DNA from: Grifola frondosa
Lineage: Eukaryota > Basidiomycota > Agaricomycetes > Polyporales > Grifolaceae
NCBI GenBank assembly: GCA_001683735.1
Contig: LUGG01000011.1
Span: forward strand, 1,364,001-1,428,000
DNA: 64,000 nt
Direction: 5' to 3'
The notes under the pieces are model-generated. The model was not told the origin of the DNA. It saw nothing but the letters and a program-made list of their open reading frames with translations, and made no database searches. Positions within the stretch are counted from its first letter, which is position 1, and every line of letters starts with the position of its first letter. The translations under genes and the position numbers were made by a program. This document shows positions 33,807 to 43,555 of the stretch, one piece after another.

Positions 33807-35275
33807 CTACGTCGTGATGCCTTCCACGGAAGGTCCTACAGATTCCATGGAGCCATCTCCAGCCTCCTCTGCTGAAACGGATGCCAGTCTCCGCGCAGCC
33901 ATCTTTGCCTTCAATGTCTCAATTTCCAATGTGAGTTTTGTCTATACATGGTAAATTGAGTGTCCAACGAGGGGTAGTCGGTGACTTGACATACCGATTT
34001 CTCCTCCAGATCCGCCATTTTGAAGATGGAGTATGGCGGTGGCGGGGCGGGGCGTTTCTTATCGCCTGAGACGTAATTGAGCGATTACAACGAAATATGC
34101 AAGAGCGAGCAACTCCAGAACGCACCAAAAGCGGCATACATGAAAACCTCGTTCATCAGTTCGTGGTTCCGTCGATATCTTGTGAGCGCCAACGTGCGTG
34201 TCGAAATCAAGTCAGATTCATCTGTTCCGCATTACTGAGCTGATATTCAACCATCACTATCACAGAGAACTCACCAGCGGAGTCATCGTCCTCTACTTGG
34301 GGCGGTGGTTGTCGCTGGACGAAATCAGCCACAGAAAAGTGGGAAGTTTGAAAGACACGACTCACTGTGCTCATACTCGCACTCCTCTCCCGCTGGCTTC
34401 TCCTCTCCAGCGCCTCCATGCTGCTGTTCTGCTGTGCGAGCCGCGCTTGTGGATTTGCACCAAAGTTCATGCCCATAGACGTCATTGTGGGTGCGGGACC
34501 GCGGTCAGCGGTTGGGGGGATGCCTGGCATGGGAGGCCCGCCCGTATTCTGGTACACCTTCTGGCCTTGCTTCTCACCAATCACGAATACGGCAGGCTCG
34601 TTGACTGGTCGCAGAGGATACGAGCGAGCGGGCTGGTTCAAGGATGACAAGATAGCTACAACAAAGGTGAGCTTTGGGAGATGGCCGCAGCAGAAGAGGC
34701 TACTTACGCGCGGATTGCCCACGCGAATAGTGGACCAGGACGAGCTGAGGATGGCCACCCTTCGCGAGACGGAAGCGCCTTCGCACGCGGTACGCAGCTG
34801 TGTCTGAGCCAGGAATGAAGCCAAATTTAACCTCCATCACTTCAAGCTCCTGTTAATAATACGATAAGCAAGCTGCAGCGCGGTCTAAGACAAGTAATCA
34901 CGCACCCGCCCGGAACCGGCAGGAATGGTATATCTCTGCTCCTGGTCCTGATATCGGATGCCGTCGATCGAGAAAGGAAGTTGAGATGTAAGAAAGATCA
35001 GGTACAGTTGACCCTCTGAAAATCATTCATTATTGAACATTCAGCCACACACAACCCGCAGTGTAGAGAAGCCACAGAACCAACCCACAATTGCTTTCAA
35101 ACTCACCAGAAGGTTTGTCAATGTACCCCCACGTGAACGGGTGTTGCTGTGCCAGTGATATAGCGCGAATTAGCAATGAGACTGCCATCTCTTGCGATAC
35201 CTGAGCTTGAAGGGGCCCCAGAAGTTCCGGAAATCGAAGACAAACTCCCTCATTTTGCGCTTGTTGAAAGGCCAT
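33807..35275 (-). CDS. SWI/SNF and RSC complex subunit Ssr4
   Basis: This fungal chromatin-remodelling subunit (Ssr4 N-terminal domain, PF08549) acts in the nucleus. Exon 1 (35107-35275) starts MAFQQAQNEGVCLRFPELLG and includes HPFTWGYIDKPS. Exon 2 (34916-35015) reads EGQLYLIFLTSQLPF…DGIRYQDQEQRYTIPAG. Exon 3 (34708-34849) reads ELEVMEVKFGFIPGSDTAAY…RVRRRFRLAKGG. Exon 4 from 34655 has PLRPVNEPAVFVIGEKQ and a Gly/Pro/Met-rich linker. Small exons then lead to a coiled-coil end (LEEKIEKLNLEIETLKAKMAA) with the stop at 33807. Every junction checked up to exon 4 is canonical and in frame, unlike the accessory genes around it. Exact borders of the 3' exons (34,100-34,380) are not resolved. Confidence 0.9.
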
Positions 35276-35558
35276 GTCTGAATGCGGAGGATCCAGAAAC
35301 GAAGGAAATAAAGGCCTTATTTTCTGTAGTCGAGATGTATAATTCCAGAGCAATTGTAAGCTGCGAAGTTAAGAAATAGAGCGCGTCCGACCGAGGGTCC
35401 AATGTGGCAGAACTTCAAGGTTGAAGATCAGTGGCGCCTGCATTTAGAAATTGTTAAATAAATAAATACCAATATTTTGTCCATGCGAGGCTTTACAAAA
35501 GCCACCATTTCAGTTTCATCCGAATCGGTTTCCTTGCTCTTGCTCATTGGTTTCAATT
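35276..35558. promoter_or_regulatory. Divergent promoter shared by ssr4 and the HIT gene
   Basis: There are 283 bp between the start codons of ssr4 (minus) and the HIT gene (plus). With so little space the two genes must share promoter and leader sequence. No classical TATA box stands out. Confidence 0.6.
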
Positions 35559-36242
35559 ATGGCATCAGCAGCTGCAAGGTATAGTGTCTTCTCAATGAGA
35601 TTCCCATTTCGGTGGTTAATGTCAGTAGGACATTGTCTAGTTGCATATTCTGTAAGATCATCAAAGGTACAGTAGACCTCGCTGTTGCATATCTCATCAA
35701 CACTTGTACTGGCGGCGGTCTTCTGATATGTATGTATATATATAGGAGACATCCCCAGCCTCAAGCTGGTGGAGACAGATACCGTGTTCTCCTTCCTCGA
35801 TATTGGCCCCCTATCGAAGGGTCACGCTCTTATCATCCCGAAGTGTGCGCCCAGCTGACACTCCCTTCCACAAGGAGGCTGCAGTTAACACTCGAATGGT
35901 TTCTTAGATCACGCCGAGAAGCTGCACGAGCTTCCGGATGAGTATCTTCCGGACGTGCTCCCGATTGCAAAGAAGATTGCACTCGCTATCGGCGCCGAAC
36001 AGTACAACCTCTTGCAGGTAAGTCCCATCGGACACTATGTGCACTTCTTTACAAATGGATTATCATGCTCTCGGTAGAACAACGGACGCCTTGCTCATCA
36101 GGAAGTCGATCACGTCCATTTTCACATTATACCGAAGCCGAGTGCTTCGGACGACCAGGGCCTAGTCATCGGCTGGCCTGTGCAGAAGATGTCGATGGAT
36201 GAGCTCAAGAAATTGCATGAAGAAATCATTGACAAATTGTAA
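35559..36242 (+). CDS. HIT family nucleotide hydrolase (Hnt1/HINT-like)
   Basis: Adenosine 5'-monophosphoramidase of the histidine-triad family, about 140 aa in five exons. The 20-nt exon 1 (35559-35578, MASAAA) splices to SCIFCKIIKG (35641-35666). Next are DIPSLKLVETDTVFSFLDIG and LSKGHALIIPK, then YHAEKLHELPDEYLPDVLPI, then the catalytic triad HVHFHIIPKP. The stop is at 36240-36242. Introns are short and canonical and the length matches the family. HINT enzymes cleave AMP-lysine and AMP-NH2 in cytosol and nucleus. No lesion is visible. A DXO fragment begins only 130 bp after the stop. Confidence 0.92.
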
Positions 36243-36371
36243 TTCGACCAATGTTGCGCACTAGCATGTAAGATAGGCCTCCAATGTATAGAATTCTGTC
36301 TGCATGAGCAATGACAGCAGTATTCCGATCTCCATGATTTTTTCTTAACTAGAACTTGCGACATCATTCAG

Positions 36372-36683
36372 AGGTCCTGGCACAGGGCTGAGAAGGCACT
36401 ACGGAATATCAACGAATCGTCCGTTTTGTGAGAGACTACCCCTCTAGTTGCTCTACACTTACGTATTCGTATGCTTACTTATTTTCATAAGAAATTCGGA
36501 GGCATGAAGATGATGGAGCGTTTCGAGGTCGACACATGCGTCTTCCTCGAAGACGGGACACCGAGCAAGCCATCCCAGCTGCCGACGCGGACGACCCAAC
36601 ACCCCCCCCCTCCCGCGCCCGACGTGATCCTCTGCGCACGGCTGCAATCCGCGGCGCTCTTGCGCTTGCAGCCGCGTACGTAG
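36372..36683 (+). pseudogene. DXO/Rai1-like family, fragment copy 6
   Basis: EGTTEYQRIVRFVRD (about 36,392-36,436) matches the end of the middle exon of the family. A plausible intron follows, then FGGMKMMERFEVDTC (EXD intact) with a linker PSKPSQ…PPPPAPDVIL similar to copy 1. Everything before and after is missing. It lies in the opposite orientation to copies 1, 2, 4 and 5, directly behind the HIT gene. Confidence 0.65.
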
Positions 36684-37080
36684 CGCATAACGAGATGCAA
36701 TTGCTGGCTTACTGCATGTAATTAAAGCCCCTTACCGAGCGCAAAAAGGATACGATATCATGCATAAGTGGCAGTTATTGACTTCGCCGGTACCGAAGAT
36801 TGATGTATGCGTGGAACGCCGTAGACGAATATAGTGAACTGAGATATCCCAGAAACACACTTGTTGTTGCGGACTAACTGCTTGTATCAGTCCAATGAAG
36901 CAAATAATCATTCGAGATAATATCCACAACGCAGAGTAGTTTATTTTACCGCAAGATCCTCTTAACTGCGGCTATATAATCAGATGTCCAAAGCACAAAA
37001 ACGCACTGATATGACGATCTTTCGCTTTCGGAGTTCGGTATCACAAAGATGATGGCATGCCTCCCTGTGCGAATAATGCT
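36684..37080. other. 3' flank of F-box copy E
   Basis: The block at about 36,745-36,860 (…gatgtatgcgtggaacgccg…) is shared with the other F-box duplicons. No gene. Confidence 0.5.
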
Positions 37081-38490
37081 TCAAAGATCCATAACCACCG
37101 AGATATCCTCTTTTGGCGCCTTGTCTACAACAACTTCGCCGCTTTCCGTGGTCAGCACTTTCCAGAAAAGTGGTTTGGCGTAACTGATTTTAATGACAAT
37201 GTAGCGAATAGAGGGATGTGACGCGATAATTTGGGAGGCAAAAGCTTCGGAGCGAAATTCTCGGACGAGCCTTACGCCTTCCGTGATTCTGCTTCTATTC
37301 GCCATGAACCGGAGCATGAAGTGAGTGAGCGGCGAACGCTGCAGCAACAAACGAAACGTGTCCTATGAACCACATCGTAGGATAAGCAATTAGCTTTCTG
37401 GAGCGTAAGGTATGGCACTTACGAGGGCGCTGGAGTCCCCACTGAAGTGCGCGAGGTCGATCGTGCATCGCAGATAGGTCAGTCGCACCGCCACTTCATC
37501 CGGAAGGCAGAGAACACATGAGAAAATTTGATTGAGTAAAATATGGACATGAGACGGGCGGCAGTCGGACAAGATATGCGCCACCATCCCGCGACTACGA
37601 GAGGTCACATAAAAGATTTTCACGCGACGAATTTGACATGTCAGGCCGAGCTTGTACAAATCGGCCGGCCGTCCTGCGAGTTGATCCAACGACGTCCATC
37701 CACCACCAGCAAGCTGGACAGAGAGGCTCTGCTGACGGTACTGATCATCTGCCGTACTCAGATCATCACCACGATAATCGTTCGAGACAGTGAGGTCAAT
37801 GAGATTAGGGAAAATTTGTGCGATGAGTCCTGGTGGAGGGTAATCCCACTCATAAGCCGAAAGTTTCCGCATTCGCGGAAAATGTAACTCGGATTGGAAT
37901 GTGGAGTAATATACTTCGAGGTCTTCTGAAGTGGCACTGCTGTGGCGGAGTAACACAGCGGGATCTGGTCCAATGCCATCATCGGGTCAAAAGAACTTGA
38001 GATGGGCTTCGACGAGCGGTGACTTCATTTGCTTCACCATTTCGTACAGAGGATCCTTCGCCCAGAAAACTGGGTCGGCATTCCAAGAGATATGGAACTC
38101 TTTAATGGATGTCAGCGATGAGCATGCCGTCTGGAGACGATGTTCTGAGCTTAGCAGATCAAAGCAGGTGAGGTGAAGTATCTCCAAACGAGATGCGTGT
38201 GTGAGGATTTCGATCAGCCGATTAAGAGATTCGGATGATAGCGGTGGGTCAAAGTCTATGATGGAGAGCTCACGGAGGAATGGATACCGGAGAGGAGCTT
38301 GCGCAACCATGAACGCACAGAAGGACTCCATTCTCCTCGTACTGTCGAGATCCACGTGAAGGTTCAGCAGGTGTTGGACGCCCGCATGATTCAGTGTACG
38401 ACAAGTGCTCATCACGCGAACCAAGTCCTGTTGAGGAGGAAGGATAATATGGTATATATAACGTCGAAATCAAGGTCCACTGTCGAAGAC
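37081..38490 (-). pseudogene. F-box-like leucine-rich protein, copy E (frameshift and stop)
   Basis: The F-box-like region DVIYTILSFLL is cut off from VRVMSTCRTLNHAGVQHLLN by one missing base near 38,445. A TGA interrupts VEAHLKFF*PDDGIGPDP near 37,992, where copy D has AGA. After that the frame is open through EDLEVYYSTFQSELHFPRM … SSAL. A canonical intron (37,365-37,425) and the C-terminal exon (QRSPLTHFMLRF … ISVVMDL, stop at 37081) follow. With a clear nonsense codon in addition to the shift, this copy is a true pseudogene. Confidence 0.75.
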
Positions 38491-39134
38491 GGGCTAAAAG
38501 GTTTGTTTTCAATTCAACCAGAAATATAATGCAAGAGACGAAAAGTATTACCCTTCAATCAGAAGGCTATCTGGTTCGTGAGGTGTAATTTTTATCATGG
38601 TTGAGGCCAACAGCGTTAGAGAACTGACGAACGAGGTTCAGTCGACACGTGACATAAATGTGACAGGCATTTGATTAGAGTCTGCGAGTACATACTCTGC
38701 TCGCCACTTAAATAACCTACTGAAAAGCCACATACATGTCTATGGCAGACTCTCAGTAGGCATATTCTATTGCAGCCTGCTGCAGGAATTTCTGGAGAGA
38801 TGACCAGCCCAGAGTCCAGCGGTTAAACCATAATCCGGAGATATACGCCGTGTCCACGTATTTGCGGCGCTCCTACTTAACTTCTGCAGTCCAATTACAA
38901 TTTGCGCCGTGTCTCCTGAAATCTGCTGATTCTTTGAATTGTAGGGGACAGAATGTCAATTCCGAGGTGTACTGTCTCATTTCAATACTTGACGAGACTG
39001 AGCATTGCGGTTTGTTGCTGAACATAGGCTCACCAATGTGCGAGTACAATGTAAGCCGGACATATTTATACAATGCGGAAATGATGCTACATCCAAACGG
39101 TAACAACTTGCAGATGACAGAGATCTTCCTCCGC
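38491..39134. other. 5' flank of F-box E
   Basis: The sequence matches the flank of copy D, including the part that precedes the aldo-keto reductase gene there (38,640-38,860). No gene; the 125-aa frame at 38,850-39,227 is partly antisense to DXO copy 4. Confidence 0.5.
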
Positions 39135-40486
39135 TCAGACTTCAAAGCGTTCCATGACATCCTCGGGCAAGCAACTGTCCTGACTGCTACGCTCGAAGAC
39201 CTGCAGGACACCTTGCCGGCACACTAGACTCAGCCGACCGCCCTGCCCATACTCCATCACAAGGTCCTGAATCGTCTGTAGGACGCGTCTAAACTTCCTG
39301 AATACGGGCTGCATGTCGCTCTCGACACGTTCCATCTCGGGGGACCCCAATTGGCGCTTTCTGATGGAAGTAAAGGTCCCGCAGTTGTGCACTGCGAGAA
39401 AGTGGTGGGGAGTCTGCGAGAAGTAGAGCTGTAGATACGCGTCGAACCAGTCGAACTTGCCAACGCGTTTGAACGAGCATGTCTTGATCTCCACGAGCGT
39501 GCTCTGGGGAACATGGGCTCCTCCACGGATTATGGCAACGTCGGTACCGCTGCCTCCGGGACTAGCGGGCTGCGTTATCTTCCAGTTTGATTTACTGGGG
39601 GACATGTCTAGTCCCCGCAATTGGTTTGCCAGATCATCTACATCGGTCGCATCTCCAACACAAGCTTCCGCGTCGAATCGGGTGACCATCTTCAAGCCGT
39701 CGAACTCCTACAATGGAATACTGAGCAGTGCCTCTATCACAGAAATAGGTACGCACAAATTGCACGATCCTCGTGTGCTCTATGCTGCTTTCACATCCTT
39801 TGGCAGGAGCTGTGGCCTCGCATTCGAAGCCACGCCCATAGCTTCCCTGAAGACCCGCACCCTCTATTGTACGTGGAAACCAAAGGTTCAGCAATATTGT
39901 ACGCTTCCCCACCAGCTGAGTATCGATTCTGAATTCGTTCTTCCACCCGTGTACCCATCGCATTAGCTTGCGGATATTATTGCGGTCTGTGATAAAATCC
40001 ACCGTGCTCCAATCCACCGAGGTGTCCACATCGTCCTCCGCTACAATGTCTGCGACGCGGAACAATAGGAGTAATGGGGTTGCTCGAAAGTAGTGGAAGT
40101 CTCGATTACGAATGACCATGCCGCTATCTCCGGGGATGCTGAAGGGCAGCGTTTTATCGCGCCACTTCGGAGGAGCCCCTGGTCATATTCCGAATCAGTG
40201 ACCGGGGACTACAGTATGATATGTATCGGCGCACCTGGTACAATGATCGTGGGTCGCTGTGAGTCTGTCCAGTTGTACGATCCGACATACTGGACATTTT
40301 CTATCTTGAGATCTGGGCCAGAGGCATCGGTAGGCTTCGACAGAGTCTGTATTGGAGTGGGTAGAAGGCCATCCATGACGTCTAGGTCGCCAGGCAAATG
40401 CTCGTCGCGAAATGGGAAGCGTGGAGTTCCCCTGGAGCTCCCTGATCCATCATTGTCATATCCACGATTGTTTATGGGGAAGTCAT
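39135..40486 (-). CDS. DXO/Rai1-like decapping nuclease family protein, copy 4
   Basis: Close paralogue of copy 2 with the same three exons: VQYVGSYNWTDSQRPTIIVP; LPFSIPGDSGMVIRNRDF … VDFITDRNNIRKLMRWVHGW … SYGRGFE; then FDGLKMVTRF … QLYFSQTPHHFLAVHN … LPEDVMERFEV. It ends at 39135. The ATG equivalent to copy 2 is at 40486, but one base is missing in the following G/C run (40,476-40,479), giving ATG ACT TCC CCA TAA; translation would need another start. EΦK is intact (EIKTC), whereas EXD has changed to DAE, so metal binding should fail. The upstream region contains a 133-bp tandem duplication. Confidence 0.6.
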
Positions 40487-40620
40487 GTTTATGCTGGTTG
40501 AAAAGACGGGGAGATCTCGAGGAAAGTGATACTCTTATATACGACGAGGGCGGAGATCTAATGTCTGTGCCGACCTGTCCACTTTTTCTTAAATAGGATC
40601 CGAAGGCATGCAATACGAGA

Positions 40621-40886
40621 TACGCAGGAATATGGTTCCTATGCTGCGCAGTGGTCTGCAGCGAGAAACAGTGAGGCCAAACTGGACGTGAAGCTGGTAA
40701 TTCGCTTTCGAGAATGTGCTGCGTAAGATCACCTGCGTTAATGTATAACCACATACGCAGGAATATAGTTCCTATGCTGCGCAGTGGTCTGTAGCGAGAA
40801 ACAGTGAGGCCAAACTGGATGTGAAGCTGGTAATTCGCTTTCGAGAATGTGCTGCGTAAGATCACCTGCGTTAATGTATAACCACA
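40621..40886. repeat. Two tandem copies of a 133-bp unit
   Basis: The unit starting tacgcaggaatat at 40,621 repeats at 40,754 with only a few differences and ends …taaccacat. A single copy of the same sequence, more diverged, lies upstream of DXO copy 2 (about 7,890-8,030). Confidence 0.9.
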
Positions 40887-42253
40887 TTCCTTCAGTTGAC
40901 ATCAAACTCTACGTCCCGAATTGAATATCAGGAAGCTTTTTCAAAAGCGCCAACGATCTGACAGCAGTAGCCATCGGCGACATCCAACCAATGGTGGCGT
41001 AGGTGCATTGTCGACTCTGGAGAACACCGTTCATCATTTCAATCCTCACCTCCCTGGTGTCTCCCTTGTTAGCGTCTTCGTGATGGCCTGATCGCAGTAT
41101 GCTTGGGTACTTTTTAGCACATGGGTTGTACGTCGAGACATCAACGAAGATATAGCGAAACGCTGCTAGTATCATACGGACGCATGCATCAAAATCGAGG
41201 TACAATTTGGCGGGACGCGAGATCCAGCTGGAAGGATGAGTTTTTGAAAGACTTCATGTAACGAGAAGAACAACTTGCAATTTTCAAGCCTGACTAAGTT
41301 ACCGAATACAAAGCTTTCGACAACGAGAAAGTGGAAGTGCGTGAGAACTCTTCATTAATCTATACTTACCATATTTGGACATATCATCAGCAAAATCCCC
41401 CTAGCGTACCAGAGATTAAAATATAATATAATGTAAAATAAGATAATACCAGATTTATCTTACCTGCCAGGAAATATACGGGACCCTTGAGCATTGGCCA
41501 GAATGCCAATCCTACCGGAGCATGTCAGGGTTAGGTGTACTCCTGGCCAGAGATTACAAGTGCATACAATCTCTGACAAGATGACAAGATGGCACCACTG
41601 ATAATCTCTTGTCTCATCTTATCTAGGTTACCAATTTTGAATTCAACTTTTAAAACATTAATATTGTATTACACACATAATTTAAATACATTCTCCCCCC
41701 CCCCCCGTCTCCCCCTCGTCCCTGATGCCGTCTGCTCCTCGGGTTGAATGGTCCGAAGTACTACACACCATCAGGCTATGCTCCCTCGTCCAGTCCACGG
41801 GCAGCGGCTTCAGGAAGTAGTGCTCGCCAGTCTTGTCTGTCGCCAGATCATGAGCGGCGGGCGAGTGGAGAGCACGGAGGGCGTACCTGCGTGCCAGGTG
41901 TTCAGACTGCAGACGAACGTGGCGACGATCCACGGGGGTCTGGGCGAAGAGAAAGTGAGTGGGAGGGTGCATGTGTTGGAGTGTGGGGTGCTCACGCTGC
42001 CGGCCTACCACAGCCTGTGAATGAACAATTATATAGCAACAGATAGGACATACCATGCATTGTCTAATCATGTGTCTCTGAAGGGTGCGTTCGCATAGCC
42101 ACAATATCCGAGGATGAATGAGTGAATGTTGCATGGATGTGCGAGAATTTGAATCTCTGAGATCAAGCCTTGCGCCTGCATTCAGCTAGAGGCCGCGCAA
42201 AAAATCGTTTGATAGCGGTACGGCCAAACACGACTTACCAAGTGACAAACGAC
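40887..42253. other. Gene-poor, partly AT-rich region
   Basis: 41,400-41,690 is AT-rich and ends in a run of about 13 C (41,695-41,707). The minus-strand open frame 41,682-42,134 (150 aa, with HYFLKPLPVDWTREHSLMV) resembles no family I can name. It may be the 3' part of the ankyrin gene or an unrelated relic. Confidence 0.35.
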
Positions 42254-42821
42254 CTACGCTCTGCCATCTCGCGCGGCATCTACGCAAGGCTCAAGCAGAT
42301 TAGAAACGTATATATTCCAGCATGAAGCATGATTTGACTTACATATGAGTGCCGTAACGCCGTGCGAGTCCATACCATCAACAGTCACCAAACCCGAGCT
42401 ATCCTCGAGAAGGATCTGGACAATTTCGGGCAGGGTCAACCATGTAGCAAGTCCTAGAGGAGTCACGCCCCGTGTCGGTGCGTTCAATGCAAACAGCGAT
42501 ATCGAGTCATCACCGAGCAGTGTTCTTACCGCTTCACGCGCTTCGGCAACAAGAAAGACGCGTCAGACACGTCGATGTCCTCCAAATTACTACTACAGAC
42601 CACATATTAGCAAGATCTGTACCGCAGATGGATATGTTGAATACTCGCACCTGTCTCCTGCTATGGTACATGTTACAACGCTCCCTCCTGTAGTGTTACT
42701 TGGGCCCCAGAATGAAGAGCGAGCATGACCGCCTGTTCATCCGCCTTCGCCGCCGCATCCACTGGAGAAAGGTCACATTGAGAACATTCGTTTCGACGTT
42801 GGGAGCGTCCGGAGTCGTCAT
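42254..42821 (-). pseudogene. Ankyrin-repeat protein, N-terminal part
   Basis: The start MTTPDAPNVETNVLNVTF at 42821 leads, with a frame change, to SPVDAAAKADEQAVMLALHS. After an intron-like gap come ankyrin repeats (AREAVRTLLGDDSISLFALN, RGVTPLGLATWLTLPEIVQI, DSHGVTALI) and AARDGRA* with a stop near 42,260. The repeat consensus (G-TPL-A, -IV-LLL) is clear. The remainder of the protein is not found. By family such proteins mediate protein binding; some basidiomycete members also carry a MYND finger, not seen here. Confidence 0.6.
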
Positions 42822-42862
42822 ATCGTAGCACTTGAAAATTCAATACACAGCAGGGGGTTGCC

Positions 42863-43282
42863 CGAGACTCAAGGGTTTACAAAAGTCTTCGCGTTCGCGT
42901 CGTCGATGTACCGCGCCAGCTGGAATACCATCAACAGCGAATTTAGCGTCCCCGACATGAAAGAAAAGACCACGCACCAAACACCTACCAGTCCACTTGG
43001 AATCCGGCCATCTGCACCCTGCCCGAGTGCCGTTCCCAACGACGATGCAGTCCGCGACGAGCACGTCACACACCGCGTGCGCGTTGTCCTCGATCGCGCG
43101 CGTGTCACAGCACAATCAGTTCTCGCTCTTGATCTAGTCATCGTCGTACCTGCGGTTCATGTATGCGCCCGGCGCGATCTTCACGAAGATCGCCCGTGTG
43201 GTAGTGTCCGTCCGCATGGCACAGGGACGAGTCCGGGCAGCCGGCGAGTCGGCCAGAATGACGAGCCCGAGCAGCTGGCTGT
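42863..43282 (-). pseudogene. Adenylate-forming (ANL) enzyme remnant, 3' portion
   Basis: On the minus strand, ANSQLLGLVILADSP (starting at the transposon border) is followed by GHYHTGDL, the Y-TGD motif of AMP-binding enzymes. Then, in another frame, come RRYDDD*IKSEN (the R-D--IK hinge motif with a stop) and CDTRAIEDNAHAVCDVLVAD. An intron and a short tail (LARYIDDANAKTFVNP) follow. These are the hinge and C-terminal regions of an acyl-CoA-synthetase/NRPS-like adenylation enzyme. It has frame changes and two stops, so it was decaying; the transposon then split it. Confidence 0.65.
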
Positions 43283-43290
43283 TCGCATCT
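43283..43290. repeat. Left target-site duplication (8 bp)
   Basis: tcgcatct directly precedes the left terminal inverted repeat and is found again, exactly, behind the right one at 49,422-49,429. Confidence 0.9.
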
Positions 43291-43320
43291 AGGACCCGGG
43301 CAACTCACCTATATGTGTCT
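43291..43320 (+). repeat. Left terminal inverted repeat
   Basis: It begins AGGACCCGGGCAACTCAC. Its reverse complement closes the element at 49,392-49,421 with 29 of 30 bases identical (A/C difference at position 17). Confidence 0.92.
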
Positions 43321-43345
43321 CCATTTTGAGACCCCAAATCGGCCT

Positions 43346-43440
43346 GAAATATGCAACGTTTTGGCGGTCGGATATGCTAATTCGAACAAGGATTTGTCAC
43401 TTTGTCACGTTATGTCACGTTATGTCACGTTATTGTCACT
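43346..43440. repeat. Left subterminal repeats of the transposon
   Basis: aaatatgcaa (43,347), atatgctaatt (43,373) and a triplicated tcacgttatg array (about 43,405-43,435). The first two motifs recur near the right end (49,325-49,385; also atatgctaa near 49,268). They are candidate transposase-binding sites. Confidence 0.55.
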
Positions 43441-43555
43441 GCGATGAAAAGAGGTACGATTTCTCCAAATATTCGACATAGAGCTTGAAAAAAGTCGCGA
43501 AAACTAAATACTACACATTCGTGAACCTATGAGTAATATTTAACCAGACTGCAAG

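Noticed and set aside
33807..35275. Plus-strand frames of 140-150 aa inside the ssr4 locus
   Set aside because: The minus strand has family motifs and canonical introns; the plus-strand frames are shadows.
41400..41710. AT-rich stretch with poly-C as a miniature transposon or LTR
   Set aside because: I could not find inverted or direct terminal repeats or a target-site duplication around it.
42858..43292. 144-aa plus-strand frame next to the transposon as a gene
   Set aside because: The opposite strand carries clear adenylate-forming-enzyme motifs; the plus frame has none.
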